Position numbers and translations under genes: made by a program
Part shown: positions 24,718 to 33,442 of the stretch, one piece after another
Numbering within the stretch: position 1 is the first letter of the stretch
Layout: each line of letters begins with the position of its first letter
Source: an uncultured Dorea sp.
GTDB taxonomy: Bacteria > Bacillota > Clostridia > Lachnospirales > Lachnospiraceae
NCBI GenBank assembly: GCA_949916155.1
Contig: CATLEM010000011.1
Span: 1 to 33,582 of the forward strand
Length of the DNA: 33,582 bases
Direction: 5' to 3'
The notes under the pieces: generated by a model
Seen by the model: the letters and a program-made list of their open reading frames with translations, nothing else
The model's database searches: none
What the model was told of the DNA's origin: nothing

Positions 24718-25647
24718 TTACTGTTCTTTCTCAAAATGCTGGTAATCTTTGGAATCATTCCAATCCCCGCCCCATATGAATCCATGCTTCTCAAATACTT
24801 TATAGCAGGTATCCTCATGGGTGATCATATGCTCCCCCTTCTTCTTTCTGTCCGTATACTTTTCCATGTCTTTATAATACTTTGCAAAATTCCCGTCACT
24901 GTCATACTTCACATACGGATTCTGCAGCGGATTGATATCGATGGCAAATCCTGCGGCATGATTAGACAGCCTGTCTGTACCCGGCACAACCCGGTAATTA
25001 AAAGCCGAAGTATTGTTATTCTCGATAGAATTCGTGTCCGAATCCACACTGTCCCCCGTCCAGAATTTATCGATGAGATACATGGACGCGATCTCATATT
25101 CCTCCGCGAACAGCTCCTCAAATACCTCTTTACAGTCCCCGGCAATCTTTTTATTTACGATCAGTTCTCCAACCTGGGGCTCATGATCATAATTATAATG
25201 CAAAAGTTTTAAGTAACGCAGCTCATCCAGTTGAATATGATCATTCTTAACATAGGATCTGCCCTCAATATACTGACGCACTTCATCCCCGATCTCATCA
25301 ACGGTAAAATATTCTGACAGACGCTCAGGATCGATCTCACCGGAATCCAGCACCGTCCCCGCCGGCATATCATCAAGGTTTTTCAGAAAAACGGATTCTT
25401 TCGCCTGTCCTTTGTCTTCACCTGGTACATTTCCGTCTGATATCTCAGCAGCATTACCGACATCCGCTTTCTTTTCATCTATACTGTCATATCCCCGCGT
25501 ATCTTTGTTCCAAAAAAGCAGAAGACCCGTCAGGGTCAAAAACATGATCCCGGTAAAAAACCACGGCCAGCCGCTCTGTGTCCGCCTGTATCTGATCCGC
25601 CTTTCTCCGTACCGATTCTGCATCCCTTTATGTCTGCGTCTTTTCAT
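24718..25647 (-). CDS. M15 family peptidoglycan peptidase (VanY/CwlK-like)
   Basis: The 309-aa protein has a basic head, one membrane segment (~28-46), a linker, and a C-terminal M15 zinc peptidase domain. LSNHAAGFAIDINP (His ~229, Asp ~236) and DWNDSKDYQHFE (His ~304) supply the three zinc ligands; GFIWGGDW is the usual strand before them. Such enzymes cut D-Ala or L-Ala/D-Glu links in peptidoglycan outside the membrane; which bond is not clear. It is 18 bp after the discoidin-like gene and probably shares the tyrS transcript. Confidence 0.88.
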   Translation of the reverse strand: MKRRRHKGMQNRYGERRIRYRRTQSGWPWFFTGIMFLTLTGLLLFWNKDTRGYDSIDEKKADVGNAAEISDGNVPGEDKGQAKESVFLKNLDDMPAGTVLDSGEIDPERLSEYFTVDEIGDEVRQYIEGRSYVKNDHIQLDELRYLKLLHYNYDHEPQVGELIVNKKIAGDCKEVFEELFAEEYEIASMYLIDKFWTGDSVDSDTNSIENNNTSAFNYRVVPGTDRLSNHAAGFAIDINPLQNPYVKYDSDGNFAKYYKDMEKYTDRKKKGEHMITHEDTCYKVFEKHGFIWGGDWNDSKDYQHFEKEQ

Positions 25648-25665
25648 AATCTTCCTTTCGCCTGT

Positions 25666-26391
25666 TTAATTTCCCCGTCCATATATCCCGATCTCTGCGA
25701 TACAGGTATCATCCCACTGGCTGCCCTCATAGACAGATCTTATCACGATCTCTGCTTCTTTCGCCGGACAGTCTTTTGAAAATTCTACCCAGTATTCATT
25801 CTTTCCGTCGGGAAATGTAATGAGCTGGGTCACGCCGCCTACGGTGATCTCAAGTTCCTTCGGCCTGTTGTTCCCATCATAGTATTCCCTGGAATTCCAG
25901 TTGCCAAGCTGGAAGGACATATACTTTACATAATATTCCTTCTCCAGCGTAAGATGCAGGCTCTCACCGATACCGTCTCCGGATACCCCCTCCTGCCAGG
26001 ATGTCTTTTCATTCCCGTCCACAGCCTTCACTGCACTGTTATCTGTTCCCTCCTGAGAAATGACCGAACTTGCCGATGCATCTTTAACAGGCAATTTATA
26101 ATATTCACCGAAATCTCCCGGCTCACTGACAAAGGACATCCTGACGTCCTCCTCATCCTCCGGCTTATCCTCTCCGGTTCTCACAGGCCTTGGATCATTT
26201 TTTCTATCCAGTTCCTCCTCCTGTCTCTTTTTAACCGCCTGTTCCCGCTCTTCCTTAAGCCGTCTCTCATTGGCATCCATAGTAGTAAACACGATCAAGA
26301 TAGCAATGATAAGAAACAGCATGATCACTATAACTATTGAAATGACCCAGAGATATCTTTTTGACTGCTTTACAGAATGTATTTCTTTCAT
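25666..26391 (-). CDS. Membrane-anchored discoidin-like (NADase-type glycan-binding) protein
   Basis: A 241-aa protein: one membrane segment (~14-38), a charged stalk (~40-85), and a C-terminal beta-sandwich (~95-240). The latter has the pattern of F5/8 type C-like domains (AVDGNEKTSWQEG, FQLGNWNSREYY, VIRSVYEGSQWDDTCIAEIGIYG), of the kind annotated as NADase-type glycan-binding. It probably binds sugars or wall polymers outside the cell. I use the ATG at 26391; a GTG 9 bp upstream is in frame. It lies 17 bp after tyrS. Confidence 0.75.
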   Translation of the reverse strand: MKEIHSVKQSKRYLWVISIVIVIMLFLIIAILIVFTTMDANERRLKEEREQAVKKRQEEELDRKNDPRPVRTGEDKPEDEEDVRMSFVSEPGDFGEYYKLPVKDASASSVISQEGTDNSAVKAVDGNEKTSWQEGVSGDGIGESLHLTLEKEYYVKYMSFQLGNWNSREYYDGNNRPKELEITVGGVTQLITFPDGKNEYWVEFSKDCPAKEAEIVIRSVYEGSQWDDTCIAEIGIYGRGN

Positions 26392-26408
26392 ATCAATCAC
26401 CTGTGCAT

Positions 26409-27632
26409 CTACTGCATCAATATTTTACAGAATTTCTTTTTCCCTCTCCTGAGTACAAGTCCTTCGCCGGATAATTCCTCCTTTGTATAGGTTTTATAAA
26501 TATCTTCCGCTTTCTCTCCGTCTACAGTCACTCCGCCCTGCTGCACTGCCCGGCGCGCCTCGGAACGCGACGGAACAAGTTCTGACTTCACAAGCATGGA
26601 CAGGATATCGATGACTCCATCCTTCATATCTTCTTCTGTCAGTTCTGTCTTAGGCATGTCTGCGGCATTTCCCTGGCTGAACAGTGCCTTTGCGGCTTTC
26701 TTCGCTTTCTCAGCCTCTTCCTCGCCGTGAACCAGCTTTGTCAGTTCAAAAGCAAGGATCTCTTTTGCCGTATTGAGCTGAGCTCCCTCCCAGGAATCCA
26801 TCTTATCAATCTCCTCAAGAGGCAGGAAGGTAAGCATGCGGATACACTTAAGAACATCTGCATCCGCCACATTTCTCCAGTACTGGTAGAACTCGAACGG
26901 AGTAGTTTTCTCCGGATCAAGCCATACGGCACCGCTCTGGGTCTTACCCATCTTCTTCCCCTCGGAATTGAGAAGAAGGGTGATCGTCATCGCACTCGCG
27001 TCCTTTCCAAGCTTGCGGCGGATCAGTTCTGTACCGCCAAGCATGTTACTCCACTGGTCGTCACCGCCGAACTGAAGGTTGCATCCGTATTTCTGAAACA
27101 GCATGTAAAAATCATAGCTCTGCATGATCATGTAATTAAACTCAAGGAAGCTTAAGCCTTTCTCCATCCGCTGCTTATAGCACTCCGCTGCAAGCATACG
27201 GTTGACACTGAAATGTGCACCCACTTCCCGGAGCACTTCGACGTAATTCAGATCAAGAAGCCAATCCGCATTATTGACCATCAGCGCCTTACCCTCTGAA
27301 AAATCGATAAACCGGCTCATCTGCTTCTTAAAACAATCACAGTTGTGCTGGATCGTCTCTGCAGTCATCATCTGGCGCATATCGCTTCGCCCTGACGGAT
27401 CTCCGATCATCGCCGTGCCGCCGCCAATGAGGGCGATCGGTTTATTTCCCGCCTCCTGCAGCCGCTTCATCAGGCACAGCGCCATAAAATGTCCTACATG
27501 AAGACTGTCCGCTGTCGGGTCAAAGCCAATGTAAAATGTCGCCTTCCCGTTGTTGATAAGATCTCTGATCAACTCTTCGTCTGTCACCTGGGCAATCAGC
27601 CCTCTTGCCTGAAGTTCTTCGTAAATTCCCAT
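26409..27632 (-). CDS. tyrS: Tyrosyl-tRNA synthetase
   Basis: TyrS charges tRNA-Tyr. The 407-aa protein carries the class I motifs HVGH (45-48) and KMGKT (~228), the Tyr pocket around [21 protein letters not shown] (given here as one family block, ~170-190), and a C-terminal S4 RNA-binding domain (~340-407). The frame is open to 27698, but AAGGAGAG lies before the ATG at 27632, and the upstream part belongs to the T-box leader. Expression is set by that leader. Confidence 0.96.
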   Translation of the reverse strand: MGIYEELQARGLIAQVTDEELIRDLINNGKATFYIGFDPTADSLHVGHFMALCLMKRLQEAGNKPIALIGGGTAMIGDPSGRSDMRQMMTAETIQHNCDCFKKQMSRFIDFSEGKALMVNNADWLLDLNYVEVLREVGAHFSVNRMLAAECYKQRMEKGLSFLEFNYMIMQSYDFYMLFQKYGCNLQFGGDDQWSNMLGGTELIRRKLGKDASAMTITLLLNSEGKKMGKTQSGAVWLDPEKTTPFEFYQYWRNVADADVLKCIRMLTFLPLEEIDKMDSWEGAQLNTAKEILAFELTKLVHGEEEAEKAKKAAKALFSQGNAADMPKTELTEEDMKDGVIDILSMLVKSELVPSRSEARRAVQQGGVTVDGEKAEDIYKTYTKEELSGEGLVLRRGKKKFCKILMQ

Positions 27633-27674
27633 GTTCTCATCTCTCCTTTTTATTTGAATAAATATAGCCGGCAC

Positions 27675-27701
27675 CGTATAAGGAGCAATGCTCCCCATAC
27701 G
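27675..27701 (-). other. Extra hairpin between T-box terminator and tyrS
   Basis: Arms CGTAT/ATACG and GGAGC/GCTCC around AAT form a compact hairpin after the T-box terminator and 43 bp before the tyrS start codon. It could shape ribosome access or be a processing site. Confidence 0.4.
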
Positions 27702-27704
27702 ATT

Positions 27705-27737
27705 AAAAAAAGCCCCTGTCTTATCTAAGACAAGGGC
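27705..27737 (-). terminator. T-box terminator hairpin
   Basis: GCCCTTGTCTTA pairs with TAAGACAGGGGC and is followed by TTTTTTT on the minus strand. It competes with the T-box antiterminator, which uses the GGTGGTACCGCGG bulge. Confidence 0.93.
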
Positions 27738-27965
27738 GAAGTTCTCTCCGCGGTACCACCTCTTTCACCGGCAGTCCGTACTGCCGGCCTCTGTAAGCTA
27801 CTTACACTACAGCTTCGGCATGATAACGTATACCGTCACGTCACAGCCTACTTATGCAGTCATACATGTTCGGTGCGAAGCTCCAAGATGTATTCACAGC
27901 CCGCTCCTTCATGCGCCTCTCATCAACCGGCTGCTTTCTGTATGGGTGTAAGGACTGCTACTTTT
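27705..27965 (-). promoter_or_regulatory. Tyrosine T-box leader of tyrS
   Basis: The leader has the conserved T-box bulge GGTGGTACCGCGG (plus strand 27748-27760), stem I elements (GGTTGATGAGAGG, CTTGGAG), and the AGTAGG...CGTTA region. A terminator (27712-27737) with a run of seven T follows. In stem I the pattern GAA-UAC-A, as in other T-boxes, places the specifier UAC (tyrosine) at 27890-27892. Uncharged tRNA-Tyr should pair here and allow readthrough into tyrS. Confidence 0.93.
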
Positions 27966-28025
27966 TCTTTTCAAAGCTTTTTCTCTATAAATCAGAAGTC
28001 TAAAAGATTTAAAACGGTTTTCAAT

Positions 28026-28098
28026 TGGAGCATACGGGATTCGAACCCGTGGCCTCAACAATGCGAATGTTGCGCGCTCCCAACTGCGCTAATGCCCC
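28026..28098 (-). tRNA. tRNA-Ala (anticodon CGC)
   Basis: A 73-nt cloverleaf: acceptor GGGGCAT/ATGCTCC with the G3-U70 pair that marks alanine tRNAs, anticodon stem CAACA/TGTTG, loop TTCGCAT giving anticodon CGC, and T-arm GGGTTCGAATCCC. The discriminator base is A and CCA is not encoded. It follows tRNA-Gly by 13 nt. Confidence 0.95.
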
Positions 28099-28111
28099 AT
28101 AAAAGAATGAA

Positions 28112-28182
28112 AGCAGATAACGGGAGTCGAACCCGCCTCTCCGGCTTGGGAAGCCAGTGTTCTACCGATGAACCATATCTGC
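28112..28182 (-). tRNA. tRNA-Gly (anticodon CCC)
   Basis: A 71-nt cloverleaf: acceptor GCAGATA/TATCTGC, anticodon stem CTGGC/GCCGG with loop TTCCCAA giving CCC, and T-arm GCGGGTTCGACTCCCGT. The discriminator is U and CCA is not encoded. A good promoter ends just upstream. Confidence 0.95.
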
Positions 28183-28190
28183 ATGCGCTT

Positions 28191-28219
28191 ATTATAGCAC
28201 TTTTGTTTTTTAATGTAAA
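28191..28219 (-). promoter_or_regulatory. Promoter of the tRNA pair
   Basis: TTTACA (28214-28219), 17-bp spacer, TATAAT (28191-28196) with upstream TGC. The expected start near 28184 is two bases before the tRNA-Gly gene. No terminator is seen between tRNA-Ala and the tyrS leader, so it may also feed tyrS. Confidence 0.75.
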
Positions 28220-28230
28220 GCAGAAATTTT

Positions 28231-28533
28231 TTACTTTTTTAATGCCGGAAAACAGTTCATGAAGTTTTTCACCCACAGGTCTTTCTTGACCGTTCTGACA
28301 AGCTCTTCTGCCTTTTTAATGTCATTTTTATGTACATAAAGGGATATGTGCCGGACTTTCCCGCAATCCCGGCTCTCTTCCTTTACGGACATCATATGTG
28401 CCATAAGCTGGTCTGTACTCACCCTGTCTTTCACTTTCTCTTCATATGAAATCTGCTGTCTTTCCAGCATGTATTTTATTTTCCGGACAAGCTCCAGCGA
28501 ATCCGTTTGAATCAAGCATCTCTTTCCGAACAT
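28231..28533 (-). CDS. 100-aa protein of unknown function
   Basis: I do not recognise this family with confidence. The product begins MFGKRCLIQTDSLELVRKIKYMLERQQISYEEKV and ends with SLYVHKNDIKKAEELVRTVKKD plus a basic tail. The beta-alpha-beta pattern with a late YV...ED/KKAEELV helix recalls small DUF2007-like proteins, which is only a structural guess. Two ATGs compete; AGGAGG touches the one at 28539 but is 6 nt from the one at 28533, so I use the latter. No signal peptide or membrane span. A CTTTTC/GAAAAG hairpin (28563-28580) lies in its leader. Confidence 0.65.
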   Translation of the reverse strand: MFGKRCLIQTDSLELVRKIKYMLERQQISYEEKVKDRVSTDQLMAHMMSVKEESRDCGKVRHISLYVHKNDIKKAEELVRTVKKDLWVKNFMNCFPALKK

Positions 28534-28539
28534 CTTCAT

Positions 28540-28759
28540 CCTCCTGCTGCCTCGTACATGATCTTTTCCTTTAAGAAAAGCTTTCTACTATATATGACGA
28601 ATGAACTGTCCGTTTTGTGACACCTTTTTTGAAAATTTTATATATTTTTTATAATTTAATGCATATTGTCATACAGATAACAATAGAAAATCAGAATCCT
28701 CACAGCTGTGCTGCCCGCCTTTTCTATACAAAGGGGGCAGCACATTCTCATTACATCTC
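28540..28759. other. Intergenic region between hppA and the 100-aa gene
   Basis: This 220-bp A/T-rich stretch holds a strong hairpin near the hppA end (separate entry) and a small hairpin at 28563-28580. I found no clear promoter or small gene. Confidence 0.5.
28708..28743 (-). terminator. Hairpin at the 3' end of hppA
   Basis: GTGCTGCCC and GGGCAGCAC, then CCTTT/AAAGG after a single-base bulge, form a 14-bp stem starting 17 bp after the hppA stop. No T-run follows directly, so it may protect the mRNA end or terminate by another route rather than act as a classic intrinsic terminator. Confidence 0.5.
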
Positions 28760-30742
28760 CTATAATAATCCGCCGACAGATAAAAACAGCGGAGCAAATA
28801 CCAGTGACACAATGGTCATCAGCTTGATCAGGATATTGATGGACGGCCCTGACGTATCCTTGAACGGATCGCCTACCGTATCGCCTACAACAGCCGCTTT
28901 GTGGGCATCGCTGCCCTTGCCGCCGAAATTGCCGTCCTCGATGTATTTCTTCGCGTTATCCCACGCTCCTCCGGCGTTTGACATAAAGATCGCCACCATA
29001 ACTCCCGTCACGAGAGAACCTGCCAAGAGTCCTCCTAAGGATGCCGGCCCTAGCAATATCCCCACAACCAGCGGAGCCGCCACTGCCATGATACCCGGCA
29101 CCAGCATCTCCTTAAGCGCCGCCGTAGTCGAGATCGCCACGCAGGATTTGTAATCCGGTTTCCCGGTTCCCTCAAGGATGCCCGGGATGGTCTTAAACTG
29201 CCTTCTTACCTCCTCGATCATTTGGTATGCCGCCTTGGACACAGAGGACATGGTCATGGCCGAGAATAAAAATGGCAGCATACCTCCCACAAACAGCCCG
29301 ATGATCACCCGGTAATCCAGGATATCGATCGTATCCAGCTTCACGGACTCCGCGTAAGTCACAAACAGCGACAGAGCCGTAAGCGCTGCAGAACCGATGG
29401 CAAAGCCTTTTCCCATAGCAGCGGTCGTATTGCCCACAGCGTCAAGCTTGTCCGTAATGCTCCTCACCTTGGAGTCAAGCCCGGACATCTCCGCGATACC
29501 GCCCGCATTGTCCGCGATCGGGCCGTAAGCGTCTACCGCAACCGTGATCGCCGTCGTAGACAGCATCCCAACTGCCGCCAGCGCGATCCCGTAGAGCCCG
29601 CAGAAATTATACGCCGCAAAGATACCGACGCAGATCAGCAGAATCGGCAGAGCCGTAGAGCGCATCCCCACCGCGATACCGCTGATGGTCGTCGTCGCCG
29701 CTCCGGTCTCTGACTGGGACGCAATCTCCTTTACCGAGCCGTAATCGCCGGAAGTATACACCTCCGTGATGATCCCGATCAGAACGCCGACCACAAGCCC
29801 GGCCACGATCGCGATCGCCGCGTTGAAATTGCCGAAAAATACATTGCTCAGGACAAAGGACGCGATCAGCACCAGCACGCTTGCCGCGTAGGAACCGGTC
29901 TTTAACGCTTTATGCGGATTCGACTTCTCGTCCCCCCGCACAAAAAATGTCCCCAGGATAGACGCCATCAGCCCGATCCCGGCAACCACCAGCGGAAATG
30001 CCGCGCCCGCCGCGTCAAAATACACAAGCCCCAGAGTCAGCGCCGAGATCAGTGCGCCCACATAGGACTCGAAAAGATCGGCGCCCATTCCTGCCACATC
30101 GCCAACATTGTCCCCAACATTGTCCGCGATGACCGCAGGATTCCTCGGATCGTCCTCCGGAATGCCCGCCTCCACCTTTCCCACAAGGTCAGCGCCCACG
30201 TCCGCCGCCTTCGTATAGATACCGCCGCCCACACGGGCAAACAGCGCGATGGAAGACGCCCCCAGGCTGAACCCGAACAGAATATCCGCATTCCCCGTGA
30301 AAATGTAGATCGCACTCACGCCAAGCACGCCCAGGCCGGCCACGCACATCCCCATCACTGCCCCGCCGGAAAATGCGATGGACAGCGCTTTGTTCATGCC
30401 GCTTTCCTTAGCCGCGTTGGCTGTCCGCACATTTGCCTTCGTCGCGACGGTCATACCGAAATATCCCGCCAGCGTAGAAAACAACGCCCCAATCACAAAG
30501 CAGACCGCCGTGATCCAGTTCCCTATGCCGACCCCGATCAGCACAAAAAGAACCGCCACAAAAATAATCAGAATCTTGTACTCCGCCGTCAGAAATGCTT
30601 TCGCACCTTCACTGATCGACCCGGCAATCTCTTTCATCCTGTCTGTCCCCGCCTGCTGCCTTCCAACCTTTGACGCGAGCATCCCCGCGAACAAAAGCGC
30701 AATGATCCCAAATGCCGGAACCAGATTCAATAAAACATCCAT
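28760..30742 (-). CDS. hppA: Ion-pumping membrane pyrophosphatase, K+-dependent type
   Basis: This enzyme couples pyrophosphate hydrolysis to Na+ or H+ export. The 660-aa polytopic protein has the family active-site motif [11 protein letters not shown] (~180-190), [23 protein letters not shown] just after, and a second acidic set in [14 protein letters not shown] and [20 protein letters not shown] near the C-terminus. The sequence GNTTAA (~436-441) has Ala where K+-independent pumps have Lys, indicating K+ dependence. Whether Na+ or H+ is moved is not certain. The frame starts 15 bp earlier, but GGAGG lies inside that extension and precedes the ATG at 30742. Confidence 0.95.
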   Translation of the reverse strand: MDVLLNLVPAFGIIALLFAGMLASKVGRQQAGTDRMKEIAGSISEGAKAFLTAEYKILIIFVAVLFVLIGVGIGNWITAVCFVIGALFSTLAGYFGMTVATKANVRTANAAKESGMNKALSIAFSGGAVMGMCVAGLGVLGVSAIYIFTGNADILFGFSLGASSIALFARVGGGIYTKAADVGADLVGKVEAGIPEDDPRNPAVIADNVGDNVGDVAGMGADLFESYVGALISALTLGLVYFDAAGAAFPLVVAGIGLMASILGTFFVRGDEKSNPHKALKTGSYAASVLVLIASFVLSNVFFGNFNAAIAIVAGLVVGVLIGIITEVYTSGDYGSVKEIASQSETGAATTTISGIAVGMRSTALPILLICVGIFAAYNFCGLYGIALAAVGMLSTTAITVAVDAYGPIADNAGGIAEMSGLDSKVRSITDKLDAVGNTTAAMGKGFAIGSAALTALSLFVTYAESVKLDTIDILDYRVIIGLFVGGMLPFLFSAMTMSSVSKAAYQMIEEVRRQFKTIPGILEGTGKPDYKSCVAISTTAALKEMLVPGIMAVAAPLVVGILLGPASLGGLLAGSLVTGVMVAIFMSNAGGAWDNAKKYIEDGNFGGKGSDAHKAAVVGDTVGDPFKDTSGPSINILIKLMTIVSLVFAPLFLSVGGLL

Positions 30743-30780
30743 ATACAAACCTCCCATTCACTATAGTATATGTAGTACGT

Positions 30781-30808
30781 ATGATACACTAATAATATAT
30801 TATCACAA
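30781..30808 (-). promoter_or_regulatory. Candidate promoter of hppA
   Basis: TTGTGA (30803-30808), 16-bp spacer, TATCAT (30781-30786). An inverted repeat AATACT/AGTATT (30823-30841) lies just upstream of the -35 and could be a regulator site. Confidence 0.4.
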
Positions 30809-30923
30809 AAAATGATTTTGGGAATACTAAATTTCAGTATTTTGCAGATTTTTATTCATCTTTTTTCTGTTATGGATATTGTCATTCATTTGTCAGTCTT
30901 GTTAAAAATATAGCAGGCGATAT

Positions 30924-30965
30924 AAAAAGGCGGCAGTACGCGCCCATAGGGGTTATACTGCCGCC
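30924..30965 (-). terminator. Terminator after truA
   Basis: A perfect 10-bp stem, GGCGGCAGTA with TACTGCCGCC, with an inner CCC/GGG pairing in the loop, is followed by TTTTTATAT on the minus strand. It ends the ecfA1-ecfA2-ecfT-truA transcript. Confidence 0.9.
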
Positions 30966-30993
30966 TGTTATCTCCATTTATCTTTTATCCCAT

Positions 30994-31746
30994 TTATCTT
31001 TCTGCCGCTCTATACTCCACCTCCACCAGCACCAGACCGTTCGCCGGAGCCGTAATCCCGGCCGCGGTCCGCTTTCTCTCCTCCAGTATCTCTTTCACCT
31101 TCTCCGGCGCGTAGAACCCCCGTCCTACCCGGATCAACGTCCCCGCAATGATCCTTACCATATTATAGAGAAACCCGTTTCCCGTGATCCGGATCACGAT
31201 ATCCGGCCCGCTCCGGGTAACAGTGATGCTCTCCACCGTCCGCACCGTGTCCGAGACATTGGTCCGTATATTGCAGAAGCTCACAAAATCATGCTCCCCC
31301 ACAAGGTACTCCGCGCCTTTTCGCATCTTCCCTACGTCCATAGGAAATGAGACAAACGCGCTGTATCTTCGTTTCAACGGATCCGGCACAGGCGCGTTGC
31401 AGATATGGTACTCATAGGTTTTCTTTACATTTTTCTGATACCTGGGATGCCAGTCTGCCGCCACTTCATCCGACTTCGTGATAACGATGTCCTCCGGCAT
31501 CCGCTGGTTCAGCGCATACGCCATCCGCTCCGGGGGGATAGAGGACTTTGTATCGAACACCGCCACATTTCCAAGGGCATGCACGCCGGAATCCGTGCGG
31601 CTCGCGCCGATAACCCGGATATCTTCCCCGGTAAGCCGGCAAAGCTCCCGGTTCAGGACTTCCTCCACCGTGATCCCGTTAGGCTGGATCTGCCAGCCGC
31701 AGTAGTCCGTGCCGTCATAGGCAACAAAAAGCCGCACCCGTCTCAC
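30994..31746 (-). CDS. truA: tRNA pseudouridine synthase A
   Basis: TruA makes pseudouridine at positions 38-40 of tRNA anticodon stems. The 250-aa product has RLFVAYDGTDYCGWQIQPN near the start, and the catalytic Asp in GASRTDSGVHALGN (~50). The reading frame runs to 31812, into ecfT. I choose the GTG at 31746 because AGGAGG (right after the ecfT stop) is 6 nt upstream and length is then normal. A GTG one codon earlier is only 3 nt from the same site. It is 10 bp after ecfT. Confidence 0.94.
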   Translation of the reverse strand: MRRVRLFVAYDGTDYCGWQIQPNGITVEEVLNRELCRLTGEDIRVIGASRTDSGVHALGNVAVFDTKSSIPPERMAYALNQRMPEDIVITKSDEVAADWHPRYQKNVKKTYEYHICNAPVPDPLKRRYSAFVSFPMDVGKMRKGAEYLVGEHDFVSFCNIRTNVSDTVRTVESITVTRSGPDIVIRITGNGFLYNMVRIIAGTLIRVGRGFYAPEKVKEILEERKRTAAGITAPANGLVLVEVEYRAAER

Positions 31747-31756
31747 CACATTCCTC

Positions 31757-32581
31757 CTAAAAAATCCAAACCTTAAGCGGCACATACCGGCCCACGAAAA
31801 CGACTGCCACAAGATAGACCGCCATCACTCCGTAAGCCGCCCGGTCCCTTCCTTTATACCGCAGAGGCTTCATCTTTGTCCTGCCCTCGCCGCCCCGGTA
31901 GCACCTGGCCTCCATCGCCATGGCAAGGTCATAAGCCCGGCGAAACGCCGACACGAACAAAGGCACCAGGATCGGAATCATCGCCTTCGCCCTCTGGATG
32001 ATATTGCCGCTCTCAAAATCCGCGCCCCTGGCCTGCTGTGCCTTCATGATCTTGTCCGTCTCCTCCAGAAGGATCGGGATGAAACGCAGCGCGATGGACA
32101 TCATCATCGCCACCTCATGCACCGGCACATGAATCTTGTTCAGCGGATGGAGAAGCGCCTCGATGCCGTCCGTCAGCTCATTGGGCGTAGTAGTAAATGT
32201 CATCAGCGAAGAGCCGATAATCAGGTATACAAGCCGCACCGCCATATACACCGCGTTCCGAAGCCCCACTGTAGTCACTGAAAGTTTCCATACCGTAAAG
32301 AGAATTTCCCCGTCTTTCTTAAGAAACAGGTTAAACACCACCGTGATCATCAACAGCATGATCACCGGCTTTAGCCCTTTCACGATATAGCCAAACGGCA
32401 CCCGGGACGCGCGGATGATCCCGATCAGAAATACCGTCGCCACCAGATACCCCGCAATGCTCCGGAAAAGGAACAGAGAGATCAGGTACAAAAGCGTCGA
32501 GACAAGCTTCACCCTGGGGTCAAGACGGTGCAGTATGCTCTTTGCTGGATAATATTGTCCTATCGTAATATCTCGAATCAT
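31757..32581 (-). CDS. ecfT: ECF transporter transmembrane subunit EcfT
   Basis: EcfT couples the two EcfA ATPases to substrate-binding S proteins for vitamins and metals. The 274-aa protein has five to six hydrophobic spans and two coupling-helix motifs with Ala-Arg: AQQARGADF (~185) and MEARCYRGG (~223). It opens HRLDPRVKLVST after a short head, as usual. Its ATG overlaps the ecfA2 stop by 4 bp. S components are not in the window and are probably encoded elsewhere. Confidence 0.95.
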   Translation of the reverse strand: MIRDITIGQYYPAKSILHRLDPRVKLVSTLLYLISLFLFRSIAGYLVATVFLIGIIRASRVPFGYIVKGLKPVIMLLMITVVFNLFLKKDGEILFTVWKLSVTTVGLRNAVYMAVRLVYLIIGSSLMTFTTTPNELTDGIEALLHPLNKIHVPVHEVAMMMSIALRFIPILLEETDKIMKAQQARGADFESGNIIQRAKAMIPILVPLFVSAFRRAYDLAMAMEARCYRGGEGRTKMKPLRYKGRDRAAYGVMAVYLVAVVFVGRYVPLKVWIF

Positions 32582-33432
32582 CTTATCTTCTCCAATACCT
32601 TCATAATCTCATCCGCCGCCTCCGAAACCGTCGTCACGCCGGTATCCACTGGAATCCCCTGCTCCTTTAAGTCGTGCATGATATACGTCACCTGGGGCGC
32701 CGCAAGCCCTGCCTGCTCAAGCTCCATATAGTGGGCGAATACGGCCTTCGGCGCGTCATTATACATCACCTCGCCGTGGTTCATCACGATGATCCTGTCC
32801 GCGTACCGGGCGATGTCCTCCATGCTGTGGGACACCAGGATAACCGTCATGCTCGTCTGCCTATGGAGAAACGCCACCTGCTCCAGGATGTCATCCCTCC
32901 CCTTCGGGTCAAGCCCCGCCGTCGGCTCATCCAGGACGAGCACCTTCGGGCGCATGGCAAGGACGCCCGCGATCGCCGCCCGCCTTTTCTGCCCGCCGGA
33001 CAGCTCAAAGGGCGACGAGCGGTAATATTTTTCCTTAAGCCCCACCAGCTTAAGGGCATCACGCGCGCGCGCCTCGCACTCCTCCAGGGAAAGTCCCTGG
33101 TTTTTCGGCCCGAAACACACATCCGACATCACATCGACCTCAAATAACTGATGTTCTGGGTACTGGAAGACCAGCCCCACTTCATTACGAAGATTTTTCA
33201 TATTGTAACCCGGCTCATATATATTTTCTTCATTATAAAAAAGTTTGCCGTCCGTCGCTTTTATCAGTCCGTTAAAATGCTGGATGAGCGTGGACTTTCC
33301 CGAACCGGTATGCCCGATCACGCCTACAAATTCCCCGTCGGGGATCTCAAGGCAAATGTCTCTTAACGCGTGCTTTTCATAAGCCGTCTTTGGGCTGTAT
33401 ATATAGTTCAAATGTTCAAGTCTGATCGACAT
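32578..33432 (-). CDS. ecfA2: ECF transporter ATPase EcfA2
   Basis: One of the two ATPases of the energy-coupling module. The 284-aa product carries Walker A GHTGSGKST (40-48), Q-loop VFQYPEHQLFE, signature ELSGGQKRRAAIAG (~143), and Walker B VLVLDEPTAGLDP (~163). The longer N-terminus with YIYSPKTAYEKHAL is typical of EcfA2 rather than EcfA1. It starts 10 bp after the upstream ecfA1 stop and overlaps ecfT by 4 bp. Confidence 0.95.
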   Translation of the reverse strand: MSIRLEHLNYIYSPKTAYEKHALRDICLEIPDGEFVGVIGHTGSGKSTLIQHFNGLIKATDGKLFYNEENIYEPGYNMKNLRNEVGLVFQYPEHQLFEVDVMSDVCFGPKNQGLSLEECEARARDALKLVGLKEKYYRSSPFELSGGQKRRAAIAGVLAMRPKVLVLDEPTAGLDPKGRDDILEQVAFLHRQTSMTVILVSHSMEDIARYADRIIVMNHGEVMYNDAPKAVFAHYMELEQAGLAAPQVTYIMHDLKEQGIPVDTGVTTVSEAADEIMKVLEKIR

Positions 33433-33442
33433 AATCTCTCCT

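Noticed and set aside
29912-30673. 253-codon plus-strand frame inside hppA
   Set aside because: It is antisense to a clear membrane pyrophosphatase; its Arg/His/Pro-rich product and lack of ribosome site mark it as a shadow of G+C-rich codons.
31747-31812. N-terminal extension of TruA into ecfT
   Set aside because: The stretch is ecfT coding sequence, and AGGAGG right after its stop points to the GTG at 31746.
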